From Candidatus Aalborgicola defluviihabitans (GTDB lineage: Bacteria; Pseudomonadota; Gammaproteobacteria; Burkholderiales; Burkholderiaceae_C): 64,000 nt of DNA. The position numbers and the translations under genes are program-made. Numbering within the stretch: the first letter of the stretch is position 1; every line of letters starts with the position of its first letter. The notes below the pieces were generated by a model, which worked only from the letters and a program-made list of their open reading frames with translations, made no database searches and was not told the DNA's origin. Of this stretch, positions 57,934 through 64,000 are shown in pieces. The stretch lies in assembly GCA_016705575.1 (NCBI GenBank), contig JADIXX010000008.1, positions 496,001 through 560,000 on the forward strand, given 5' to 3'.

Positions 57934-59148
57934 TTATTTCCAGAGTGCGCACTTCGACTCGGCCTTGGTCGTGAAGGCCACGTCACCCTTGATGGTTTCC
58001 ACCACGTTGTAGTAATCCCATGGCTCGGTGCTCTTGTCAGGCGACTTCACTTGCATCAGGTACATGTCGTGGACCATGCGGCCGTCGTCACGGATGTAAC
58101 CACCCTTGGCATACATGTCGTTGATCTTGCTCTTGCGCAACTGGGCCAGCGATTTGGTTCCATCATCAGTCCCAGCAGCCTTGACGGCAGCAAGGTAGTT
58201 GGCAGTGGCGGAGTAGTCGGCAGCCTGGATGGAGGAAGGCATGCGCTTCATCTTCTCGAAGAAACGACGGCTCCAGGTACGAGCTTCGGCATCCTTGTTC
58301 CAGTACCAGCTGTCGGTCAGGTACATTCCCTGCGTAGTTTTAAGGCCCAAGGAGTGAATGTCGTTGATGAAGACCAGCAGGCCCGCCAGCTTCATGGTCT
58401 TGGTCACGCCAAATTCATTGGCGGCCTTGATGGCGTTGATGGTGTCGCCACCGGCATTGGCCAGACCCAGAACCTGCGCCTTGCTGCTTTGTGCCTGCAG
58501 CAGGAAAGAAGAGAAGTCACTGGCATTGAGCGGTGCGCGCACGGAGCCAACTACCGTTCCACCCGCAGCCTTCACCACGGCGGTGGTGTCGTTTTGCAGC
58601 GCAGTGCCAAAGGCGTAATCTGCCGTCAGGAAGAACCAGCTCTTGCCACCAGCCTTGACCACGGCACCGCCGGTTCCCTTGGCCAGCGCCACGGTGTCAT
58701 AGGCGTAGTGCACGGTGTAGGGAGAGCATTGCTCATTGGTCAGCGCCGAGGAGCCTGGGCCAATGGCAATAAAGGGTTTCTTCTTCTCGGCAGCCACCTT
58801 GGCCATAGCCAAGGCAGTACCGGAATTGGTACCACCCAGCAACATGTCCAGTCCCTGGGTGTCAAACCACTCGCGGGCCTTGGCTGCAGCGACGTCGGCC
58901 TTGTTCTGGTGGTCGGCATAGACCACTTCGATCTTCTTGCCATTGATGGCGCCACCCGCATCGGCCACAGCCATCTTGATGGCTTCCACGCCACCCATGC
59001 CGTCGATGTCGGCATACACGCTGGACATGTCCGTAATGATGCCAATGCGAATCACATTGTCTGAAATCTGGGCTTGTGCCGTACCAACGGTGCCTAGAGC
59101 GAGCGTGGATACCAGCCCGCAGGCTAAAGCGATTTTGGTGAGTTTCAT
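57934..59148 (-). CDS. Periplasmic branched-chain amino acid-type binding protein
   Basis: 404 residues with a signal peptide (MKLTKIALACGLVSTLALGT ... AQAQ) and a type I periplasmic binding fold. Marks are VIRIGIITDMSSVYADIDGM, AVADAGGAINGKKIEVVYAD, ARTWSRRFFEKM and RKSKINDMYAKGGYIRDDGR. This branch is common in Burkholderiales and may bind amides, urea or aromatic acids rather than leucine; the ligand is open. Placed between the ATPase pair and the permeases in one operon. Confidence 0.88.
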   Translation of the reverse strand: MKLTKIALACGLVSTLALGTVGTAQAQISDNVIRIGIITDMSSVYADIDGMGGVEAIKMAVADAGGAINGKKIEVVYADHQNKADVAAAKAREWFDTQGLDMLLGGTNSGTALAMAKVAAEKKKPFIAIGPGSSALTNEQCSPYTVHYAYDTVALAKGTGGAVVKAGGKSWFFLTADYAFGTALQNDTTAVVKAAGGTVVGSVRAPLNASDFSSFLLQAQSSKAQVLGLANAGGDTINAIKAANEFGVTKTMKLAGLLVFINDIHSLGLKTTQGMYLTDSWYWNKDAEARTWSRRFFEKMKRMPSSIQAADYSATANYLAAVKAAGTDDGTKSLAQLRKSKINDMYAKGGYIRDDGRMVHDMYLMQVKSPDKSTEPWDYYNVVETIKGDVAFTTKAESKCALWK

Positions 59149-59185
59149 AGCGTATCTCCTAAGTAGTTATCAAGGGCCAAAAAAA

Positions 59186-59896
59186 TCAAACACCCAGGTA
59201 CTCGTGCAGTTTTTCCATCTTTTCTGGAAGCTGCGCCTGGGTGAATTCCTGCAAAATATTTCCATGCTCCATGACCAGAAACCGGTCGGCCAAGGGCGCC
59301 GCAAACCGGAAGTTCTGCTCGACCATGACGATGGTGTAGCCCTGCTTGCGCAGCGCCAGAACCATCTCGGCCAGCTTTTGCACAATGACAGGGGCCAAGC
59401 CTTCGGAAATCTCGTCGAGCAACAACAACTTGGCGCCCGTGCGCAAAATGCGCGCCACGGCCAGCATCTGCTGCTCACCGCCCGACAGGCGCGTGCCCTG
59501 GCTTTGGGAACGCTCTTTCAGGTTGGGGAACATGGCGTAAATCTGGTCCAGACCCATGCCGCCGGGTGCCAGCACGGGGGGCAACAACAGGTTCTCTTCG
59601 GTGGACAGACTGGAAAAGATACCCCGTTCCTCCGGGCAATAACCCAAACCCAGGCGTGCAATGCGGTGGGTGGCCATGTCAATGGTTTCGACACCCTTGA
59701 CGCGGATGGAACCCTTGCGGCTACCGGTCAGGCCCATGATGGCGCGCATGGTGCTGGTGCGGCCCGCACCATTGCGGCCCAGCAGCGTCAACACTTCGCC
59801 TTCGTTCACGTGGAAACTGGCTCCGTGCAGGACATGCGATTCGCCATACCAGGCGTGCAGATCGCGGACTTCAAGAAAAGGTTGCGCCATAGTCAA
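59186..59896 (-). CDS. livF: ABC transporter ATPase LivF with a GRNGAGRTS Walker A
   Basis: 236 residues. It has the ABC signature LSGGEQQMLAVARI, Walker B KLLLLDEISEGLAP and H-loop VEQNF. The Walker A reads LLGRNGAGRTSTMRAI at 39-54: the usual lysine is arginine (R46). I have the impression that some LivF proteins of Burkholderiales carry GAGRTT, so this may be a lineage trait rather than a defect; partner LivG has the normal GAGKTT. Start overlaps the livG stop (ATGA). Confidence 0.9.
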   Translation of the reverse strand: MTMAQPFLEVRDLHAWYGESHVLHGASFHVNEGEVLTLLGRNGAGRTSTMRAIMGLTGSRKGSIRVKGVETIDMATHRIARLGLGYCPEERGIFSSLSTEENLLLPPVLAPGGMGLDQIYAMFPNLKERSQSQGTRLSGGEQQMLAVARILRTGAKLLLLDEISEGLAPVIVQKLAEMVLALRKQGYTIVMVEQNFRFAAPLADRFLVMEHGNILQEFTQAQLPEKMEKLHEYLGV

Positions 59897-60660
59897 TGCG
59901 CCCCTTTGAGTTCGACGTTGGCACTGCCCATGTAGGCCTCAATGACCGCCGGGTTACGGGACACCTCGGCATAGGGCCCTTCGGCCAGCGTGGCGCCCCG
60001 CTGCAGCACCGTGATGGTGTCGGCAATGGTGGAGACCACACTCATGTTGTGCTCCACCATCAAAATGGTGCGGTTGACTGACACTTTTTTGATCAAGTTG
60101 CGGATGCGATCTACGTCCTCCAGGCCCATGCCCTGTGTGGGCTCGTCCAGCAGCATCAGCTTGGGGTCCATGGCCAGTGTGGTCGCAATTTCCAGGGCGC
60201 GCTTACGCCCATAGCTCAGTTCCACGGCGGTCAGCTTGGCAAATTCCTGCAGGTCCACGGCTTCGAGCAGCTCCATGGCCTTGCGATCGAGATGATGCAG
60301 GCTATTCTCCGATTTCCAGAAATGGAACGAGCTGCCCAGGGTTCGTTGCAACGCCACACGCACGTTCTCCAGCACGGTGAGGTGGGGGAACACCGCCGAA
60401 ATCTGGAACGAACGAATCACGCCACGCCGCGCAATACGTGCGGACGACTCCCCCGTGATGTCCGTACCGTCAAACAGGATCTGGCCCGAGGTGGGGATCA
60501 AGAATTTGGTAAGCAGGTTGAAGCAGGTGGTCTTGCCAGCTCCATTGGGACCAATCAGCGCATGAATGCTGCCACGGCGCACCCTCAGGTCCACCTTGTC
60601 GACGGCCACAAAGCCCTTGAATTCCTTGGTCAGCTGTTTCGTCTCCAGGATGCAGTCCAC
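59893..60660 (-). CDS. livG: ABC transporter ATPase LivG
   Basis: 255 residues. Walker A IGPNGAGKTTCFNLL (about 37-51), Walker B PKLMLLDEPTQGMGL, H-loop LMVEHNMSVV, and the LivG-type insert FHFWKSENSLHHLDRKAMEL. The signature region reads LSYGRKRALEIATTLA (LSYG in place of LSGG), normal for LivG. It is first in the five-gene operon livG-livF-SBP-livH-livM. Confidence 0.93.
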   Translation of the reverse strand: MDCILETKQLTKEFKGFVAVDKVDLRVRRGSIHALIGPNGAGKTTCFNLLTKFLIPTSGQILFDGTDITGESSARIARRGVIRSFQISAVFPHLTVLENVRVALQRTLGSSFHFWKSENSLHHLDRKAMELLEAVDLQEFAKLTAVELSYGRKRALEIATTLAMDPKLMLLDEPTQGMGLEDVDRIRNLIKKVSVNRTILMVEHNMSVVSTIADTITVLQRGATLAEGPYAEVSRNPAVIEAYMGSANVELKGAH

Positions 60661-60769
60661 CGTGATGTGTCTCCGTTGAATAGCGCGAGGTTAGTTTCAG
60701 TTCCCACTTGCCGCAATACGGGCAACTACTTTGGGGTAAACCCCTGACTTTTGCGTCACGTTGGAGACA

Positions 60770-62233
60770 TCAACCGCGACGCCGCTCCAGCTTGCTTTCA
60801 TCGTAGTAACGCGTCTTCTCGCGAAACATGGCCTGATCCGCCTCGTGCAGGGCCGCCTCAACCTCACCAGCCGCTTTGCAACTGGCAATGCCGATGGCCA
60901 TACTCAGGCGCTGGCCCGTGTAGAACTGGTTGTTCATCTCGATCATGGATTCGATGCGTTCCTGCAAGCCAGCGGCCACGCGGTCATCACAACCAGGCAT
61001 CAGGGCAATGAACTCGTCGCCACCAATCCGCGCTACGCAGTAGGGATAGCCTGCCGTGGCACTGGTCAGCACCTCGCCAGCGCGCCGCAACACGGCGTCC
61101 CCGGCAGCATGGCCCTCTGCGTCGTTGATGCGCTTGAGGCCGTTGAGGTCCATGGCCATGATGGTCAGGGGCCACGGGCCTTTGCGGGAAATACGGTTGA
61201 GCTCGTCGACGTAGAACGCGCGGTTGCGCAGCCGTGTAAGGGCATCGTGCTTGCCAAGGTACTCCAAATACGCCTCGGCCTTCTTGCGTGCGGTAATGTC
61301 CACCAGCGACACCAGAACCAAACCCCAGGTGTCCAGGTAACCGGGCAGCACGGCGAACTGCATGTGGATGTTGATCAGCTCGCCGCTGAGCGAATAGTTC
61401 ACCACCTCGCGCAGCTGCACCGTCTTGCCATCCCACAGGTCCAGCAGTTGTTCGGCAAATGACTCATGCATTTCATCGCGAAATACCACCCCAAGACGGC
61501 TCAACAGCTCACTTTGACTGGCCGCCGAGAACATGGTCAGCGTCTGGCGGTTTACTTCCAGGACCCGTATTTCCTCCATGCAGCGGCTGACAAATTCCTG
61601 ATGCACGCTGATGAACACACGAAAGTCCTGTATGCCCTGTGACCGTGCCTCATCCAGCAGGCGCTTGACGCCGCTGAAGTCTTCCACCCACAGTGACACG
61701 GGCGAGTAGTCAAACAGATCACGAGCATACTGTTCACTCACTGTCAGTTTGTGCTGTGCCTGGCGGGCCTGGGTGATGTCCTGTAGCGACACCATGACCC
61801 GCTCCCACGTGTCTTCATAACCCTGCAACACCCGCACATGAATTTGCACGTCGATGCGGCGTCCATCCAGTGCGTAGTTGACAGTCTGGTTGGAAAACTC
61901 CAGCTGCCCCTGCCAGAGGTAGTTCAGCTCCTGGGATATCTGTGCCATGGTGTCGTCGCGAAACACTTCTGACAGACGATCAATTAATGCCTGCTGGCTC
62001 TCGGCTGCAAATACTTTCAACGTCTGCCGGTTGACCTTGATGACGGTAAGGCTCGCTACGCACAGCTGAACCCGCGCGGGGTCCTGCGCCAGGTGCGCTG
62101 CCAGATCAACGACACCCTGCGCGCGCCACGTGTCAAACAAGCGTTTCAGGGCGCTGTAATCCTCCAGCCAAAGGGAGATGGGAGCAGACTCGAACATCAG
62201 TTCAAAATCGGTCTCAGGGTTCGTCTTCGCCAT
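60770..62233 (-). CDS. Diguanylate cyclase with two duplicated PAS-like domains
   Basis: 487 residues. Two N-terminal sensor units of about 145 residues are related to each other: FESAPISLWLEDYSALKRLF then VNRQTLKVFAAES, and FDYSPVSLWVEDFSGVKRLL then VNRQTLTMFSAAS, each ending in a PAS-type motif (VSLQDITQARQ, VSLVDITARKK). A C-terminal GGDEF domain has YLEYLGKHDALTRLRNRAFY, the active site RIGGDEFIALMP (about 399-410), and no EAL domain. It should make cyclic di-GMP in response to a small signal. No membrane segment, so cytoplasmic. No partner adjacent. A RxxD inhibitory site is not obvious at the usual place. Confidence 0.9.
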   Translation of the reverse strand: MAKTNPETDFELMFESAPISLWLEDYSALKRLFDTWRAQGVVDLAAHLAQDPARVQLCVASLTVIKVNRQTLKVFAAESQQALIDRLSEVFRDDTMAQISQELNYLWQGQLEFSNQTVNYALDGRRIDVQIHVRVLQGYEDTWERVMVSLQDITQARQAQHKLTVSEQYARDLFDYSPVSLWVEDFSGVKRLLDEARSQGIQDFRVFISVHQEFVSRCMEEIRVLEVNRQTLTMFSAASQSELLSRLGVVFRDEMHESFAEQLLDLWDGKTVQLREVVNYSLSGELINIHMQFAVLPGYLDTWGLVLVSLVDITARKKAEAYLEYLGKHDALTRLRNRAFYVDELNRISRKGPWPLTIMAMDLNGLKRINDAEGHAAGDAVLRRAGEVLTSATAGYPYCVARIGGDEFIALMPGCDDRVAAGLQERIESMIEMNNQFYTGQRLSMAIGIASCKAAGEVEAALHEADQAMFREKTRYYDESKLERRRG

Positions 62234-62320
62234 ACTTTGCCTCCTGCGACCATTGTCCTCCAGCTTTGCAAGAAATGCCCATGGATAAAATGAGCGAACC
62301 GCCTCCGAGCGGTATCGACC

Positions 62321-62749
62321 ATGCCAACCAACAAACCCAACGAGCTACAAACACACACCAAACGTGTGGAATTGCACCGCTCTGCGCTGGTGCGTGGTCT
62401 CTACTTGGTGGCGGGAATACTGGCTCTGGTGGCGGGCGTTGCGGGCGCCTTACTGCCGGTCCTGCCCACCACCCCTTTTGTGCTGCTGGCGGCGGCCTGT
62501 TTTGCCCGCAGTTCCGACCGGTTCTACAACGCCATGCTCAACCACCGCATAGCCGGCCCCATCATTGCCGACTGGCGGGAACACCACGCCATGCGGCGCA
62601 AAACCAAACAGTGGGCAGCGCTGATGATGGTGTTGTCCTTTGGCACCTCTATTCTGGTTGTGCCGACCCTTCAGCTCCAGCTCTTTTTGCTGGGCATGGC
62701 ATTGGTGCTGGGGTTGTTTATCTGGCGAGTTCCAGTCCGCCCGGAATAG
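62321..62749 (+). CDS. DUF454 (YbaN-like) membrane protein
   Basis: 142 residues with three hydrophobic helices (GLYLVAGILALVAGVAGALL; PVLPTTPFVLLAAACFARSS; and the C-terminal pair around FLLGMALVLGLFIWRV). The PxLPTTPFVLLAAACFARSS signature and the charged middle HRIAGPIIADWREHHAM define DUF454, small inner-membrane proteins of unknown role. It lies 21 bp before the amidotransferase gene and may share its mRNA. Confidence 0.8.
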   Translation: MPTNKPNELQTHTKRVELHRSALVRGLYLVAGILALVAGVAGALLPVLPTTPFVLLAAACFARSSDRFYNAMLNHRIAGPIIADWREHHAMRRKTKQWAALMMVLSFGTSILVVPTLQLQLFLLGMALVLGLFIWRVPVRPE

Positions 62750-62770
62750 CGCACAGTTACACTAAACAGT

Positions 62771-63553
62771 ATGTGCCAACTCCTGGGAATGAACAGCCAC
62801 CTGCCGGCCAGCCTGACGCTGAGCTTCTCCGGGTTTTCGCAGCGTGGCGGCAGCACCGACCACCACGCCGATGGCTGGGGCATCGCCTTCTTTGAAAGCG
62901 AAGGCAGCGTGCCCGGCAAGGCGGCACGGCACTTTGTGGACAAGGAAAGTGCCGCCACGTCCCCCATTGCGAAGATGCTGCGCAGCTACCCCATCAAAAG
63001 CCACAACGTGGTAGCCCACGTACGCAAGGCCACAATAGGTGAAGTGCGGTTGGAGAACTGCCACCCCTTTGTGCGCGAACTATGGGGGCGCTATTGGTTT
63101 TTTGCCCACAATGGCGACCTGAAAGACTTCACCCCGCACCTGCACGGTGCCTTCAAACCCGTAGGCGACACCGACAGTGAGCTGGCCTTTTGCTGGCTGC
63201 TGCAAGAGTTGAACAAATCCCACGCCGGTGTGCCCAGCGTACAGGAACTGACCCATACGTTGCGCGAACTCGTGCCCCGCATCGCCAAACATGGCACCTT
63301 CAACTTCCTGATGAGCAATGGCCAGGCCCTGTGGGCCCATGCGAGCACCAAGCTGTGCTACGTGCTGCGCCAACACCCCTTCACCCAAGTACAACTCAAG
63401 GACGAGGATCTGCGGGTGGACCTGGCCGAATTCAACGGCCCCGACGACCGCCTGGCCATAGTGGTGACCGAGCCGTTAACCACCAACGAAAACTGGGTGG
63501 TTATGGCACCGGGAGAGATGAAAGTATTTATGGATGGCTGCCCTCTCCTTTAG
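62771..63553 (+). CDS. Class II glutamine amidotransferase (YafJ-like)
   Basis: 260 residues with the N-terminal nucleophile Cys2 (MCQLLGMNSH) of Ntn-hydrolase amidotransferases. Marks are RGGSTDHHADGWGIAFFE, AHVRKATIGEVRLENCHPF, WFFAHNGDLKDF and GDTDSELAFCWLL. These proteins release ammonia from glutamine or hydrolyse related amides; the YafJ branch has no established substrate. It overlaps the convergent metal permease by a few bases at the 3' ends. Confidence 0.86.
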   Translation: MCQLLGMNSHLPASLTLSFSGFSQRGGSTDHHADGWGIAFFESEGSVPGKAARHFVDKESAATSPIAKMLRSYPIKSHNVVAHVRKATIGEVRLENCHPFVRELWGRYWFFAHNGDLKDFTPHLHGAFKPVGDTDSELAFCWLLQELNKSHAGVPSVQELTHTLRELVPRIAKHGTFNFLMSNGQALWAHASTKLCYVLRQHPFTQVQLKDEDLRVDLAEFNGPDDRLAIVVTEPLTTNENWVVMAPGEMKVFMDGCPLL

Positions 63554-64000
63554 GGCGTCGACTTGCCCATATCTTCGTTCACCAGTGACTTGGTTTTCAC
63601 CGCCCACACCAAAGCACAACACGCAAGCGTCCAGACGATGACAGCGCCGGACGGTAAATCGAGCAGTGCCGAAAGTGCCAGCCCAATTGCATAGCCAACA
63701 ACGCCAATGGCGTAGGCGCCTGTCAATTGCCGTCCACCTTTTGATGACCGCGTCGCCAATGCGGGAATGATGAGGCTGGAAAACACCAGATACACACCCA
63801 CCAACTGAACTGAAGCAGTCACTGCCAAGGCAAATACTGCATAGAAACCGAAACGACCAAGTTTGGTGACCCACCCCAATACCATGGCCAACAGGATGAT
63901 GGCAGAGACACCGGCCAACCAGATCAATTGTGTCGTATTGACCCATAGAATCTGGCCTACGAGCAGATCCTTCAGATGTTCGCCACCATGGGGATTCCCG
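63550..64000 (-). CDS. Metal ABC transporter permease (ABC-3 family), 5' end outside window
   Basis: The open frame runs from a TAA at 63550-63552 to the window edge, about 150 residues. Its visible start HGGEHLKDLLVGQILWVNTT leads into helices AGVSAIILLAMVLGWVTKLG, FYAVFALAVTASVQLVGVYL and the family region LVFSSLIIPALATRSSKGGR. This is the C-terminal half of a ZnuB/MntB-type permease for zinc, manganese or iron. The N-terminal half, ATPase and binding protein genes should lie beyond the edge. The tail VNEDMGKSTP is polar. Confidence 0.82.
   Translation of the reverse strand, partial: GNPHGGEHLKDLLVGQILWVNTTQLIWLAGVSAIILLAMVLGWVTKLGRFGFYAVFALAVTASVQLVGVYLVFSSLIIPALATRSSKGGRQLTGAYAIGVVGYAIGLALSALLDLPSGAVIVWTLACCALVWAVKTKSLVNEDMGKSTP

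Noticed and set aside
56965..59064. 699-codon frame opposite livH and the binding protein
   Set aside because: Antisense shadow; the minus-strand genes carry clear transporter motifs.

Overview
The window looks like part of a chromosome from a betaproteobacterium of the order Burkholderiales, probably family Comamonadaceae (Rhodoferax/Polaromonas-like). The reasons are the GC-rich coding sequence, the gene order of the spc/alpha ribosomal cluster, the acuR-acuI pair, the nad genes, and many copies of a ~48-50 bp dispersed repeat ending in CGAGGGCTAGAGGCC, a type I associate with Comamonadaceae. The genus is an inference from gene content; no 16S gene is present.

Layout. 1-5.2 kb: a truncated msrB, an ornithine cyclodeaminase-family gene, a decayed aminopeptidase gene, a beta-solenoid repeat protein, and an SRPBCC plus DHFR-like pair. 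5.2-14.3 kb: small detoxification/redox units, each under a regulator. These are acuR-acuI (acryloyl-CoA reductase); a LysR gene divergent from MFS, cyclophilin-like and zinc alcohol dehydrogenase genes; and a TetR gene followed by an MDR oxidoreductase, an SDR and an internally deleted SDR. 14.3-19.8 kb: an MFS transporter, then a decayed patch with a compositionally foreign reverse transcriptase gene between gene remnants, then a phytanoyl-CoA dioxygenase gene. 20-21.3 kb: an OmpA-family protein.

21.5-30.5 kb (minus strand): one ribosomal block, rplN-rplX-rplE-rpsN-rpsH-rplF-rplR-rpsE-rpmD-rplO-secY-rpmJ-rpsM-rpsK-rpsD-rpoA-rplQ, with an initiator tRNA-fMet 18 bp behind rplQ and then a terminator. 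rpoA and rpsM each carry an apparent one-base insertion. Removing it restores exactly 329 and 121 residues, so sequence error is likely. 30.7-38 kb: proC, a LysR gene, a CoA-transferase, a HAD dehalogenase, a TauE-type exporter and malate synthase G. 38-42.3 kb: nadC-nadA facing nadB. 42.4-47.8 kb: a membrane dipeptidase, AMP nucleosidase and an ohrR / P460-like cytochrome / ohr peroxide-defence unit. 47.9-54.5 kb: a DUF2855 protein, a phosphoesterase overlapping a Ser/Thr kinase-UspA fusion, srkA, a DUF2520 protein and a PAP2 phosphatase. 54.5-64 kb: an ArnT-like glycosyltransferase, a complete branched-chain amino acid ABC transporter (livG-F-SBP-H-M), a PAS-PAS-GGDEF protein, YbaN- and YafJ-like genes, and the end of a metal ABC permease.

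Three points stand out. (1) The dispersed repeat lies in intergenic gaps, supplies the stop codon of five genes, and is read in frame inside two enzymes. (2) Three repressor genes (acuR, a second tetR, ohrR) share one promoter design: -35, 17 bp, -10, exactly 7 nt, ATG, with a palindrome in the promoter. This predicts leaderless, autoregulated mRNAs. (3) The solitary reverse transcriptase at 16.3-17.8 kb is the best candidate for an undescribed (defence-type) system.
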